Below are positions 1-9,995 of a stretch of 64,000 bases of DNA, piece by piece (positions within the stretch are counted from its first letter, which is position 1; each line of letters starts with the position of its first letter). The notes beneath the pieces are model-generated. The model made no database searches and was not told where the DNA came from. It worked only from the letters and a program-made list of their open reading frames with translations. The stretch is taken from positions 4,472,881 to 4,536,880 of the forward strand of contig JAYGXS010000004.1 in NCBI GenBank assembly GCA_036362985.1, in the 5' to 3' direction. Made by a program: the position numbers and the translations under genes. The DNA is from Ligula intestinalis. Lineage: Eukaryota; Platyhelminthes; Cestoda; Diphyllobothriidea; Diphyllobothriidae.

Positions 1-519
1 CACCAGACCGAATTACGGTAGATCCCTGTCTCATGCAATGACAACCGGAATTGTGCAGCGTGTTTTGGATTCAAACAACTTACTTGGCAGGGCTGTAATG
101 TTCGTTATCCTGCAGCCTTATCTCAAGATATTTTGGTCGCATCGAGATGCCGGCTGCTAAAAGTATACTCTGCTATAATAGCAATGTAAGTAGTATGTAT
201 TTTTGCATTGATTTTCACTGCCATTATAAATTTAAGTATAATTATAGCAAACAAAATGCACGAAAATATTCTTTCTTGTACTGTTTGGGTAGCAGATTGT
301 GCCTTCTTTGGGGGTGTTACTGGAGGAAAGCATATCTAGATTATGAAAAAGTGTTAACCCTATCGACCGTTGTACATGAATTCAAAGTTTACACATTTCT
401 TGCTATATACGTCTAAGGAAAAAAATAAGTATTTTCTCACGGCATGAGGAAGAAGTCACATAGTTCTCATGCACTTTTACAATGAGTGGGAATCATGTTA
501 TGTAGTTTATAGGACCGCT
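1..519. other. Start of window, no gene recognised
   Basis: A segment at about 96-182 is flanked by an acceptor-like AG and a good GTAAGT donor, but its translation matches nothing I know, and it does not resemble the PX domain expected upstream of the nischarin exons. I see no other structure. It is probably intronic sequence of the nischarin-like gene. Confidence 0.3.
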
Positions 520-690
520 CCCAAAGTGGGTCGCATGATGGTTGGTTGGTTAGCGGCCCATGCTGGATCAGGATTCCCCGTCGCCGTCCAAACTGGGTGC
601 ATTTACGAGAGGGAGAAAAGCCGCGACCCCAGCCGGCTTGAGCTAAAGGTCCACGAGGGTGAGTTGGGTGCCTGACCGGCATCTGCAGGC
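520..690 (-). mobile_element. 3' end fragment of a non-LTR retroelement
   Basis: Read on the minus strand, this closely matches the 3' end of the element at 23.7-26.6 kb: the same GC-rich block at about 600-690, then the TGATCC..CATGG motif, then a short CCAA tandem tail at 541-552. It carries only the last 150 bases or so, the usual result of 5'-truncated retrotransposition. Confidence 0.75.
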
Positions 691-2289
691 AAATAGATGC
701 TGACAGCCATGCGGAGACCGCGCTGCCCTATGACGTCAATAAATTCAGCTAATCTAGCGATCCTTGCCTTGTTCAAATGGCAATTATGTTGACAATGGCG
801 GTGATTGGGCCAGCAGGCTCTTGGCGTGGGTTAGGATGATTCTAAGGCTGACAGTTGTGGGTATAGTGCTGCTCATGGTTACCTGGTGCGACGGACCGGT
901 TCGCTGTCTGCAAACGATGCTACATGTGTCTGCGTATGCCTGTCATCTTACGGATAAGCGGTTGACAGTGTTTGGTACTGCGCACACCCGGGCCATCACA
1001 GTTTACGTATGGTGTTTGCACAGTGAATGAGCATGTAAGTGGGTGTGTGTATGTTCTATGCTGTCCTGCGGGGCATCCTGCTGACTCTGACGCATCAGTC
1101 AGTGGTTAAGGCACCCTTTTTTACAAACGGTCACACGCGTGTGTGTTCGGCTATCACTCTCATCCTTTCACTCCTTCTAAGTGACCCCGGGGCTCCACAA
1201 TGGTGCTACTTCAATTCGCTCTGGAAATACGTCCCTGGAGGGGGAGGGTCTAAATAAAGGCTGTGCTTGATGCACCGCAATCATCAAGCCAACTTCCAGG
1301 TTGCAGGGAAAAGATGGTAGAAAGCACCAGAATGTGGGCTTTATTGTGCACTGAACCTTAAGTTGCTGTCTCGGGCAGCAGTGACCACTGACAAACCGAC
1401 GGCTGCTGTTGACTGCGTCCAGCCTAGCCTGAGTGTGCTTTGCGAGTTTGTGATTGAGAGCGATTGCAGCTGCTTTTAAATAATTGTGGAGCGGTTGTGG
1501 TGTGCGGTTGGCGGGTTGCATTGCCAGGCGGGGGGAGGAGCGCCATGTATAAGAGGCCCATGCTGCATCGACCGGGGAGGGGGGGGGTGTTCAAGTGGCT
1601 CTTTGGCAGTCTTGACTATTTGAATGCGTGCGTGTGCGCGCGGGGAAGTCGGTCAAGAGTCTTCAGGTCAGAGAGTCGCCAAAATTCGCCCGCGAAGACG
1701 CAGGATGTTGAGGGTGACGCGCATTGAACTAGGAACCTGGACAGCATTGTTGGCTGTTTGCCACTCCCTCAAAGTCCACAGCTTCAAAACTTCTGCGTAG
1801 GGTTTAGCACTCTACGCACTGCCTGTCGTCCTCTGCAAATTGCCCACCTGTGGTGCGCAATTTCTGCCGAACTTTACTTTTCGGAGGGTTATCTTAAAGA
1901 CCTCGTGATCGCCACTAACTGCTGCTCTGTTAACTGTTCAGAATGTTGCTTTCGACGTTCGAGCAGTCGCGGACCAGGCGACAGGAATGCTTTCAGGCGC
2001 ACACCGATTGGACAAAACACTGCAGGGCTTTTTTGTCACGCCGAATGCTGAGCGCAGCAGCCTGTTAACGCACATTATCCGCTCGGCAGCCTCACCTTTT
2101 GCATTCAGAGGTAGCCATAACCCGAGCAGGACAGGAACGTGCCTGTTCGTGGGCACTCAGTGAACTTTGAAACCGTTTCAAATCACCACTGGTAGCGTTA
2201 ACGAATAGTCCGGGCTTTTTTGGGTACGAGTACCACACAGTGCAATTACTTCATCACAAATTATGAGCGAAGTTGAACCTGGTGTCATC
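691..2289. other. Non-coding stretch, nothing recognised
   Basis: No open frame here looks like a known protein, and I found no splice-bounded segment that continues the nischarin model. There are GC-rich and G-run stretches near 1,530-1,590 and a short GTGCGCGC tract near 1,630. It is probably intron or old repeat sequence. Confidence 0.3.
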
Positions 2290-2460
2290 CAATTCCATAA
2301 AAAAAACTGCCTCGAGCCTCGGGTGGTGCATCACTTGGGGTCGGTCATGACCGGCTGATGACGCCTCGTGATCCAGGAACGGCCATTCCAGTCGCCTGGC
2401 AATGCTATACGTCTAGACTACTAGCCACTGCGCGGCTGCTGGCGTGGCTCGAAAACAAGA
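2290..2460 (+). mobile_element. tRNA-derived SINE (family A), partial
   Basis: This holds the family A body: a decayed B-box region, GGTCATGACCGGCTGATGA, a 'GGCCATTCCAG' block, and the downstream CTGCTGGCGTGGCTCGA segment. The tRNA-like head is largely lost. It is followed at once by a second copy. Confidence 0.65.
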
Positions 2461-2469
2461 ACCAAGACA

Positions 2470-2740
2470 GAGCGGAATGAGTGAGTTTCTTTAGCGATCA
2501 GTGAACGCTCATCAACGAACGCCATTATCTTCGGATCTATATCAGCATTGAGACGTCGAGCTCGTGTCTCAATGGTTAAAGCATTCGAATTTTGAGTAAA
2601 CGGTCGCAAGTTCGAGCTTCGAGTGGTGCACCCCTTGGGTCCGGGTATGACTGGCTGAGGACAGCTAATAAGCCAGAAATGGCTGTTCCAGTCTCCCTTG
2701 TCTTCGTCGGCCATGTTCCTTTGTCAAGATTGCTAGTAGC
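2470..2740 (+). mobile_element. tRNA-derived SINE (family A)
   Basis: This is one of the better copies. A tRNA-like head (A box near TGTCTCAATGGTTAAAGC, B box GCAAGTTCGAGCTTCG) precedes the family body GGGTATGACTGGCTGAGGAC, AATAAGCCAGAAATGGC and CAGTCTCCCTTGTCTTCGTC. The same body recurs about fifteen times in the window on both strands. Confidence 0.8.
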
Positions 2741-2818
2741 AGCCTGATGGGGGGGTGCGCGTAATCAAAAACGTAATTTTCTGTTACCGTGTCTATTTTC
2801 TAGTCTCTTTTTTTACAG

Positions 2819-2857
2819 AAGAATTTCCTTCATTGGTTTCTTGAGCTCAGTTGCTAT
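2819..2857 (+). CDS. NISCH: Nischarin-like, candidate exon at end of PX domain
   Basis: This 39-nt candidate microexon lies between a strong polypyrimidine acceptor (TCTTTTTTTACAG) and a weaker GTAGGA donor. It encodes KNFLHWFLELSCY. Joined in phase 0 to the next exon (DIHGITNSLARQ) it gives FLHxFxxxxxYDIHGIT, which matches the end of the nischarin PX domain, where FLH-x-H-F-Y-E-I-N-G-I-T is typical. The small size and weak donor make this the least certain exon of the model. The core of the PX domain was not found upstream in the window. Confidence 0.5.
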
Positions 2858-3152
2858 GTAGGAGACAGGGTAACATACAACAGTCGTTAAGGTTAGGACG
2901 AGACACTACCATTGGCACTGCATTCCCGCTTAATTTTCCGTAGTTTATAACGGAACAAACTACAATTGATTGCCTAAATGTTCTACCCCGCCCCCCGCAC
3001 TCCGTTCACTTTCCAATTTCTAACGCCGATGCCGTCCAACCCTTCTCACATCCGATCACCGCGTGGCATTTTAATTTGCCTAATTGCAGCAGAAAACGTA
3101 AAATTAGTCCGTTTTTATTAATGGCAAAAGTTCGCGTGCGCGTTCGCGCGCG

Positions 3153-3173
3153 CACACACACACACACACACAC
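3153..3173. repeat. (CA)n microsatellite
   Basis: About ten CA units directly follow an alternating GCGC tract at about 3,133-3,152. The purine-pyrimidine alternation could favour Z-DNA. The open frames across it on both strands are artefacts of the repeat. Confidence 0.9.
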
Positions 3174-3667
3174 GTCTGTGCGACCGCTCAGCCCCAAAGA
3201 CTGCCTGTTGGGAGCTTTTTATCTATATTCCCTTCGCTTAATTAATACCAGCTGGACGGGCCAGGTTAGATTTAGCGTTCCGGCCGTAAGAAGTAGGAAA
3301 GGGCAAGGTGCTCCTTTTCATCCGCTGAAAAAGAAGAAAGGATAAGCCGTTTATTCAGTACGCAGATGCAATCTGGCGAGACGCGTCAGCTCGCAGTTGT
3401 AGAGCGCCTGGCTCGTCATATGACAGGTCTTTGTCACCCACAGCATAATGCAGCATGACTAATGGGCTGCTTGCTGCATGAGTGGTAAGTGTGCACAAAT
3501 CGCTATGATAAACCTACCGTTCTCCGCCTTCTTCGTTACCCTCAATCTTCATAATAATAGTAATCATTGTTGGTAAACCCGATTTATCTTCCTGCTCCGC
3601 TTTATCGATTGCGTTTCCCTCCTTATGCTCACTTATCAGACAGTTTCTATGATGTAATTTATTGCAG

Positions 3668-3716
3668 GACATCCATGGCATCACCAATTCCCTGGCACGC
3701 CAACTATCAGAAGAAG
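3668..3716 (+). CDS. NISCH: Nischarin-like, exon joining PX domain to LRR region
   Basis: This 49-nt exon has acceptor TTTATTGCAG and donor GTAAGG. In phase 0 it encodes DIHGITNSLARQLSEE plus one base. The leftover G joins the TG of the exon at 5,521 to make a Val codon, so the phases agree. The HGIT-x-x-LA-x-x-L pattern is what follows the PX domain in nischarin. The exon was found from the splice signals; the frame also runs on into the intron. Confidence 0.78.
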
Positions 3717-3879
3717 GTAAGGCGAAATACTTTAGAGAGCCAAAAGTCTCCTTTAAACTGTCTGTCCATGTTTTTCATGCGAATGCTTATCCCTCGCCCT
3801 CTGCGTCAGCAGTAATTTAAGTAATGCACCTCATATGCCCCTATTCCAACCACTTAAACCTAAGAAAACAGTGGTTATG

Positions 3880-4145
3880 ATGGGTTTTATGAGCGGGGAA
3901 TTAGGATGTGCAGGGGAATATACTTAAATAACTGCCGTATGTATTTTATTTTATGTTAGTTTATTTATATCTGTAGATTTTCCTAATCTGTATTATCGTT
4001 TAACGTATTGCGGAACAATATAATGATCAAATTGCTAGTTTCTTAACATTTCTGAAAAACATAAACGGTGGTTAGGAGGTCGTCCAACTTACCTGAAGTC
4101 CAACTTACCGTTCTGGACTTAGATTAGTAGTATATTCCGTGGCGT
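3880..4145. repeat. Interspersed repeat, uninterrupted copy
   Basis: This closely matches two blocks, 7,400-7,491 and 9,813-9,995, that are separated by the Penelope-like insertion. Shared blocks include GTGGAATATACTT-type, TTTATATCTGTAGATTTT and GTCCAACTTACCGTTCTGGA segments. It serves as the empty-site reference for that insertion. The repeat class is unknown. Confidence 0.75.
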
Positions 4146-4149
4146 GAAA

Positions 4150-4420
4150 CTCACGCACGGTGTGAAGCGCGAGTAGGTAGAGCGTTGGGCTGCGTAAAAG
4201 GTCTCTTTCCTATGCGGCTTTGTATCCCGCCGAATGTCGCGAGTTTTTTTCGCGATTTGGTCAAATAAATTAACCAAATCTGCCAAACCAACTTAACAAT
4301 TAAGTTAGCCTAGTAGTCATTCTGGTGGATTCTAGATGATTGCTTAGGAAATCTTGCTTGGGCAGTCAACTTGCTGTCCTGTATTGGTGTATTCCATATG
4401 AGCAGCAAAGTTGGGCGAGT
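4150..4420 (+). mobile_element. tRNA-derived SINE (family B)
   Basis: A tRNA-like head (GCGAGTAGGTAGAGCGTTGG, later TGTATCCCGCC) is followed by a T-run and a conserved 3' body: CCTAGTAGTCATTCTGGTGG, then ATGATTGCTTAGGAAATC, then GGGCAGTCAACTTGCTGT. The same head and body recur at 44.3-44.6 kb. Its body is unrelated to family A. Confidence 0.75.
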
Positions 4421-5520
4421 CAAATCGCCTATCCTATTTATCCACCCCAAAACCCCTGTAACCACTGTTTCTGTAGGAGAATATGCTGGAACTATAGGCA
4501 TATAAGGAGCACTACTTAAATTTCCTTTGCCTGCCCTGCTAACCACGCTTTGAACCCTCCTTCATGAACAAGTTCCTTACCTTCTGTCCAAAAACTCTCT
4601 TCAGGTGATACTATTCTATCTCGAAATCTGCTGTATTCAATGCAGGTCTATCAACTCAGTGCTGTCAATCGTCGCATCATCTCCCCGGTGGCTCCCATTC
4701 GTACGTGCTCCTTCTCTTTTCTTCTTTGTTTGTCGACTGGCTCTTCGTTGTGTTATTTACATTTACTGGACTCTAAGTAGGGTTTGCTTGGACGTGCTTC
4801 ATCCGCCTATTGGAGTAGTAGTAACTGTCCTTTTAACCATCGTCATCACGAGCAAGCCGGCCAATTCTTGCTTTGTAAACATCGTATCGCTTCCAAGTAA
4901 CCCTCCAGCTGCCTTCATCGAACTCTTTTTAACCCCTCTCCCCCATCAGTCGGCAGTCATCAGCTGCTTGCGGCTTGCGTGCATGGAGCAGGCGCTTCTG
5001 GATTAAAGCCAGAAATGTTCTTTTGTGCGGTCATCGGGTAAGACCGACTGATAAGGTCGGCGCGAGCATTTAATCGCAATTCGGTTGTACTTAGTGTTTG
5101 AAAGTACCTTGACTTATATTCCAGATTCCATCAACCGGGGTTCTACTAACAAACTAGTTTTAGGGCATGGACCTGCAAGAGGGTTAAATTCACTTTCAAC
5201 ATGTGTTGATACATGCCGTTAATGACTGTCAGCGGTACTTCGCAGCTTCGGGCACCCAGTAGGCTGGGCAGTAAAGGACTGCGATGCTCTCCGTAGCACT
5301 TTGGTTATCCACTACATCTGCATCTGGTGAAGTACAGGTTGAGAAAAGTTCCTTTTTCGGAGACAGGTCATGCAGTCTGCACTCCAGGTAGCCAATACTC
5401 CTAGGCTTCTGCAAATGTATCTTAGTCTTGCTGAAGCCATGAAAGCCTTCATAAATTTTGTTCTGGCTTTTTGAAAATTAAATTTACCGCCCATCCCCTT
5501 CTTCCCTTTCTCTCATTTAG
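4421..5520. other. Intron, nothing recognised
   Basis: Intron of the nischarin-like gene. A 133-codon open frame at 4,605-5,006 has no recognisable motif and no matching splice sites, so I treat it as chance. The acceptor of the next exon (CTTTCTCTCATTTAG) closes this intron. Confidence 0.4.
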
Positions 5521-5588
5521 TGTTTAATGACCCCAGCAAGGACTTTGGGAATGTCTTGGACTTCCTCGGAAACCTGGAAAAACTGAGG
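5521..5588 (+). CDS. NISCH: Nischarin-like, exon before the first LRR
   Basis: This 68-nt exon has acceptor TCTCATTTAG and donor GTAAGT. It enters with two bases that complete a Val codon and then encodes FNDPSKDFGNVLDFLGNLEKLR. The segment corresponds to the nischarin stretch D-x-G-x-(I/V)-LDF-x-x-x-L-x-x-L between the PX domain and the repeats. It ends in phase 0, as the next exon needs. The upstream frame has no methionine, so this is an internal exon. Confidence 0.88.
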
Positions 5589-5784
5589 GTAAGTGTTTCA
5601 TTTCAATTAGACTTGACTGTTTATTTTCCTAGCCCGTTTAGTTTTCGACCTCTCATTTTGTCTGCTTCCATGTTTGGCGGTCTTTTAACGTCACACAGGA
5701 AGTCTAATAGCTGGGCACCAGCTCGTGTCGTATTCGCCCATACATATATAATGATTACCATTGGTTACATCTGAGAAATAACTG

Positions 5785-5990
5785 GCCCCTGTCTCGCGGG
5801 AGAACGACAAACACAGCGTTCAAAGTGCAACGACTCGGGTTCGAATCTCAGCTTATGGAAACCTAAGGTTGCATATGGTTGGCTGACAACATCTGCTAAT
5901 AAGCCAGACATTATCGTTCTAGTCTCCCTCTTATTTGCGCACATGTCTTCCTGCATTCTCACCGATCCCTATGCAACCGCCTGCGAGCTC
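5785..5990 (+). mobile_element. tRNA-derived SINE (family A)
   Basis: A tRNA-like head with a good B box (GGGTTCGAATCTC) is followed by the family A body: GGTTGGCTGACAACATCTGC, AATAAGCCAGACATTATCG and TAGTCTCCC. It sits in the intron between exons 5,521 and 6,149, on the sense strand. Confidence 0.8.
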
Positions 5991-6148
5991 CAAAGCTAAG
6001 GGGACGGACTTGCCCCTCAACTTAGTCGTTGAACGTCTTTCGTAAATAGTAATATTGCCTTGCGAATGAATTTCAATTTGTCCTCATTCGTCCATTCTCT
6101 CTTTTCCTCCTTCCCTCATTCTGTCCTCACTCTCTGCCCGGTTGTCAG

Positions 6149-6244
6149 CTCATCGGATCCATCGAAAAGCTGCACAAGAGCAACGTCACCATCAATTCTC
6201 TCAATTTCGACATGTCACCGTTTAAACGTCTCAAATACCTCGAG
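6149..6244 (+). CDS. NISCH: Nischarin-like, exon with start of LRR region
   Basis: This 96-nt exon has acceptor GGTTGTCAG and donor GTATGT, with phase 0 at both ends. It encodes 32 residues starting LIGSIEKLHKSN and ending SPFKRLKYLE. The block 'N-F-D-M-S-P-F-K-R-L' matches the nischarin 'PFD-x-S-x-F-K-S-L' segment that opens the leucine-rich repeats. The next exon has the same length and phase. Confidence 0.9.
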
Positions 6245-6607
6245 GTATGTTGAATGGACATTTGAGTGGCTTCTCTTCCCTACCTCTGTCACCCCTCCCT
6301 GTCCGCATCTATTACGTACTAAGTATGTTCATATTGCTTATGGATCGTGGCAAAATAATGCAGTAATTGTCCTTCCCGCGTTCATTTGCATGATTACTTA
6401 TGCATCAGTGTAGAGACTACACTACAGTCAACGACCAATCTGCTTGTGTGCTAGCTGAAATTCCAAAAATGCTTTTTTTCAATTGGAATATATTAGTGGG
6501 GTAGCGATGCTTATTATCGTGCATGCTATCGACATACTCCAAAGATGTTGCAGAAAATTCAGGATGCTGGCTTTTAAATTCCCTATTTTTAACCGACCGT
6601 AGGTACC

Positions 6608-6943
6608 GCATTCGCTGAATCATTAGTGTGATTGTTTTCACCTGATTTTCGGTAAATTTGTACTTTCAAATATTAAAAAACAGAATAAAATGATTCCTTT
6701 TTATACTTATTCGTTATCAAATCATGTCTTAGTTAACGTTCCTACTTAAATAAGAAGGGGGGGGGGTGAATTTTGGTTTTAAGAGTTTTAACCTATGAGC
6801 TACCGCTTTCGTTGAATCATTAGTGTGATTGTTCTCATCTGAGTAAATTCAGATGTTTTTGTCAAAAAAACAGTATTTAACCATTCCCATTTATACTGGT
6901 TCGTTGGCAAATCATGTCTTAGTAAACGTTTCTACTTAAGGGT
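6608..6943. repeat. Tandem duplication, period about 192 bp
   Basis: Two diverged copies lie end to end: about 6,608-6,756 and 6,800-6,943. Both contain GAATCATTAGTGTGATTGTT, a later CAAATCATGTCTTAGT block and CTACTTAA. A G-run (6,758-6,767) lies between them. The repeat is intronic and no coding function is seen. Confidence 0.75.
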
Positions 6944-7569
6944 CAATTTAGATTGTAATAATTGTTTACTCATGATCTTTTGTGCTTATATAATGCTTAT
7001 TCATATAACACCGTGTCTGCCTGTCAGTCCTTATAAAGTCTACTAGGTAGCAGGTGTGGCGGCTCGCCTATGGCCGGCTCTGGCTGCGCCAAATCACCTG
7101 CGAAGGAGGGAGTACAGTAGATGATGTGAAAGTCTACTATCCTTTAAGACTGTTTCATGAGAAAGTCACTGCTCGTGCATCACCGTGTGGAGCATACGAT
7201 GAACATTGTCGAAATTGACAGTCCAACTGGCATACTGCGTAGTATGAGGTCGGGAACGTATGGCTCTTTTGATGATTGCAGCTGGCTCTCAGATGAATTT
7301 GGACTGAGAAACGGCAACAGTAGCTTATGTAGCTCCACTCATTAATCCCTAAAATTTGCAAGTTTTTCTACGAAATCGGGGTTTGATCGAGTTTTATGGG
7401 CGGGAGATTTGGACACGCAGTGGAATATACTTTGATAAATACCGAATGCATTTTATTTTACTGTATTTAGAAGTTTTGTTGATTTATATTTCAGAAGATA
7501 AATTGGTGAACATGCGTTTGTTTTCGATAAATTCTCGTCAGGCCTTTACATTTATATGGTATGAATAAA

Positions 7570-8178
7570 CTATGGTGGTTGGTGAACAGATGAAGTGTTC
7601 TCGTTGTCACGGTGGGGAGGAAGGGAGGTGGGGGGGGGGTGTTGGGTCGAGGTAATGAATTCACAGATGTAGTCTACTGTTTCTGTGACCGGCACGTTCG
7701 TGAATAGGGATGAGACATCCAGTAAGAACATCATCATCCAGTTCAGGTCAAGGTCTTTCACGCCATCCACGAATTCGAAGGTGTCTCGGAGGCTGTGAGG
7801 CGCTATTTGACTCTGTATGCGTTTCAGCTTGTCTGCTAGCCATTTTGCTGCCGCATGGTATGGCGAGTTTCTCATATCTAGGATGGGACGAACGGGCACG
7901 CCATCTTTGGGAATCTTAGGCAGCCCGTATAGCTGACGTATGCGCGTGCCAACGGGACGAAGACGCTCTAAGTCATATTTGCTTATGACGCCGTCCTTTT
8001 GAAGTCTTTTCAGACAATCAGTCAGCTGGGTTTCAACCTCATCCTTGCGATCTTTATCCTTTTCTGTCTTGCTAAACTTTTGTTCGTCTGACAAAATGGA
8101 TTGCATTTTCGCAATGTAGTCAGTTCTATCGCCATACCATGCGGCAGCAAAATGGCTAGCAGACAAGCTGAAACGCAT
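7570..8178 (-). pseudogene. Penelope-like reverse transcriptase, N-terminal part (inverted arm)
   Basis: The 202-codon frame encodes the N-terminal half of a Penelope-type reverse transcriptase, with YGLPKIPKDGVPVRPILD (the palm-entry motif), AAAKWLADKL and LDVSSLFTNVPV, and then ends abruptly after CEFIT. There it switches to a Pro-rich stretch that is really the element's 3' non-coding sequence. This arm is therefore an internal-deletion copy. Its last 230 bases or so (7,645-7,880) are an inverted near-copy of 8,145-8,370 on the + strand. It supplies the N-terminal residues that the + strand copy lacks. Confidence 0.85.
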
Positions 8179-9603
8179 ACAGAGTCAAATAGCACCCCAC
8201 AGCCTCCGAGACACCTTCGAATCCGTGGATGGCGTGAAAGACCTTGACCTGAACGGGATGATTATGTTCTCACTAGATGTCTCGTCCCTATTCACGAACG
8301 TGCCGGTCACAGAAACAGTAGACTACATCTGTGAATTCATTACCTTGACTCAGCAGAACATAGGAATGCCGGTTACTGCACTGAAGGAGTTATTGCTAAA
8401 ATGCACCTTGAATGTACAGTTCCTATTTGACAATAACCTGTACAGACAATTGGACGGAGTAGCTATGGGCTCGCCCCTGGGTCCACTTCTAGCAAATACA
8501 TTCATGGGCAAGCTAGAAGCTACGCAACTTAGCCACCAGATAAATAATCGAACGTACTATAAACGGTACGTCGACGAAATATTTGCAGTTGCATCAGATC
8601 AAACCAACTTATCAACGCTAATGCATACAGTAAATTGGGTGCACAAATCGATAAAATTTACCCTAGATGAAGAAAAATCTGGATCGCTTCCATTCCTTTA
8701 TGTGCTTTTGAGTAAAAGAGCCAATGGAAGCATGCAAGGTAGGGTATATCGCAAGAAGACGTGGTCCGGGCAATAAATCAATTTTGCTAGTTTCGTACCG
8801 TTGAACTTCAAACGCAATTTAGTACGGTGTTTGACGCAAAGGGCGAAGAGGATTTGCTCGACTGATAGCATTGAAGAGGAGCTTAAGATTGTTGAAGGCG
8901 TGTTTCGACAAAATGGGTATCTTTGTCGATTTATCGCTAAAAACATGGCTGAAAGGCCGCCAAAGCCCTCAGTATTAACAGTGGAGAAGAAACGAATCTT
9001 CATCAGAGTCCCATTTCAAGGGGACGGACCAAGCGAACTACTAAGGAGGCGCCTGATTCAAGCCGTAGCATCTACCTTCCCAGCAGCCAACGCCCACGTA
9101 TTGTTCTCGACTACTCCCATCCTATATGGAGAGATTAAGGATAACCTGCCAGCACAGACCACCTCAATGTGCATATATTCATTTACCTGTTCCTGTGGGG
9201 GAGGATATATTGGTCACACGAGCCGGCTGCATGGTTAGGGAAGGGCCAACTTAAATGTGTAAACAGTTCAATCTTAGCGCACCTGGTAGACTCAAACCAT
9301 CGCGTGGATGCCAAAGAGGCCTTCCGAGTGATTTACAAGGTGCCTTCAAGCTACTCAAAACTCCTCGGACAGCGTCTGTTGGCGATGGCAGAGGTGGCCG
9401 CCATCAGGCTACGCAGACCGCTGCTATGTGCCCAAAAGAATTTCGTCGCGGCGCCCCAGTTGCCATGGGCGAAACTAGGTAACACGACTAGCCACAGCGG
9501 ACCACAGGCCTCGGAAACGGGCCCCCGCAGAGACGACCAAGTCCCAAGTCCGGCCATGCACACCTTATCGGCGGTCTTGGACGCTGGGCCGTCTAGACAT
9601 TGA
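8143..9603 (+). pseudogene. Penelope-like RT and GIY-YIG endonuclease (broken)
   Basis: The + strand arm starts inside the RT domain (AAAKWLADKL), continues through SLDVSSLFTNVPVTETV, GVAMGSPLGPLLANTF and the catalytic-type YVDEIFAVA motif, and reaches an in-frame TAA at 8,774-8,776 where the family has a Tyr codon (WSGQ-stop-INFA). The same frame then resumes with NFKRNLVRCL and the endonuclease start CSCGGGYIGHTSRLHG, whose YIG belongs to the GIY-YIG fold. A frame change near 9,235 leads into LAHLVDSNHRVDAKEAF, the rest of the nuclease. The two breaks and the missing N-terminus make it a pseudogene. Confidence 0.88.
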
Positions 9604-9812
9604 CACTGATCTCAACTCCCCCCACCCCCCTTCCTCCCCCGTCCTCCCCACCGTGACAACGAGAACACTTCCTCTGTCCACCAGCCACCATAGTTGATTC
9701 ATACCATATAAATGTAAGGGCCTGACGAGAATTTATCGAAAACAAACGTATGTTCGCCAATTTATCTTCTGAAATTTTCAGTGGGAATTTTAGCAAAGTT
9801 AAAACAAACCAA

Positions 9813-9995
9813 TGATTTATATTTGTAGATTTTTCTAATCTGTATTAGCATTTAACTTATTGCGGAAAAACGCGATTATCAAACTGCAGGTTTCTTGAAT
9901 TTCCCGAAAAATTGAACTGGTGCTTAGGAGGTCACCTATTTCAGCTTACCTGTGGTCCAACTTACCGTTCTGGAGTTAGATTATTATAGTCCGCG
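9813..9995. repeat. Interspersed repeat, right part split by Penelope insertion
   Basis: This continues the repeat whose left part lies at 7,400-7,491. Together they match the uninterrupted copy at 3,880-4,145. The GTCCAACTTACCGTTCTGGA block marks the common 3' side. Confidence 0.75.

Larger units (their letters stand above)
7492..9812. mobile_element. Penelope-like element, snap-back inverted dimer
   Basis: A Penelope-like reverse transcriptase and GIY-YIG reading region runs on the + strand (about 8,143-9,603). A second, internally deleted copy of the 5' half runs head-to-head on the minus strand (about 8,178-7,570). The outer ends (7,492-7,660 and about 9,610-9,812) are inverted copies of the same 3' terminal sequence. 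The insertion is flanked by the 12-bp direct repeat TGATTTATATTT (7,480-7,491 and 9,813-9,824), read as a target-site duplication. Several stops and a frame break near 9,235 make it non-autonomous now. Inverted or tandem partial copies are known for Penelope elements; the exact order here is read from the sequence. Confidence 0.88.

Noticed and set aside
96..182. Exon-like segment at the window start with a GTAAGT donor
   Set aside because: No frame resembles the PX domain expected here, and the phase could not be tested.
4605..5006. 133-codon open frame
   Set aside because: No motif, no fitting splice sites, and it lies in an intron between well-supported exons.
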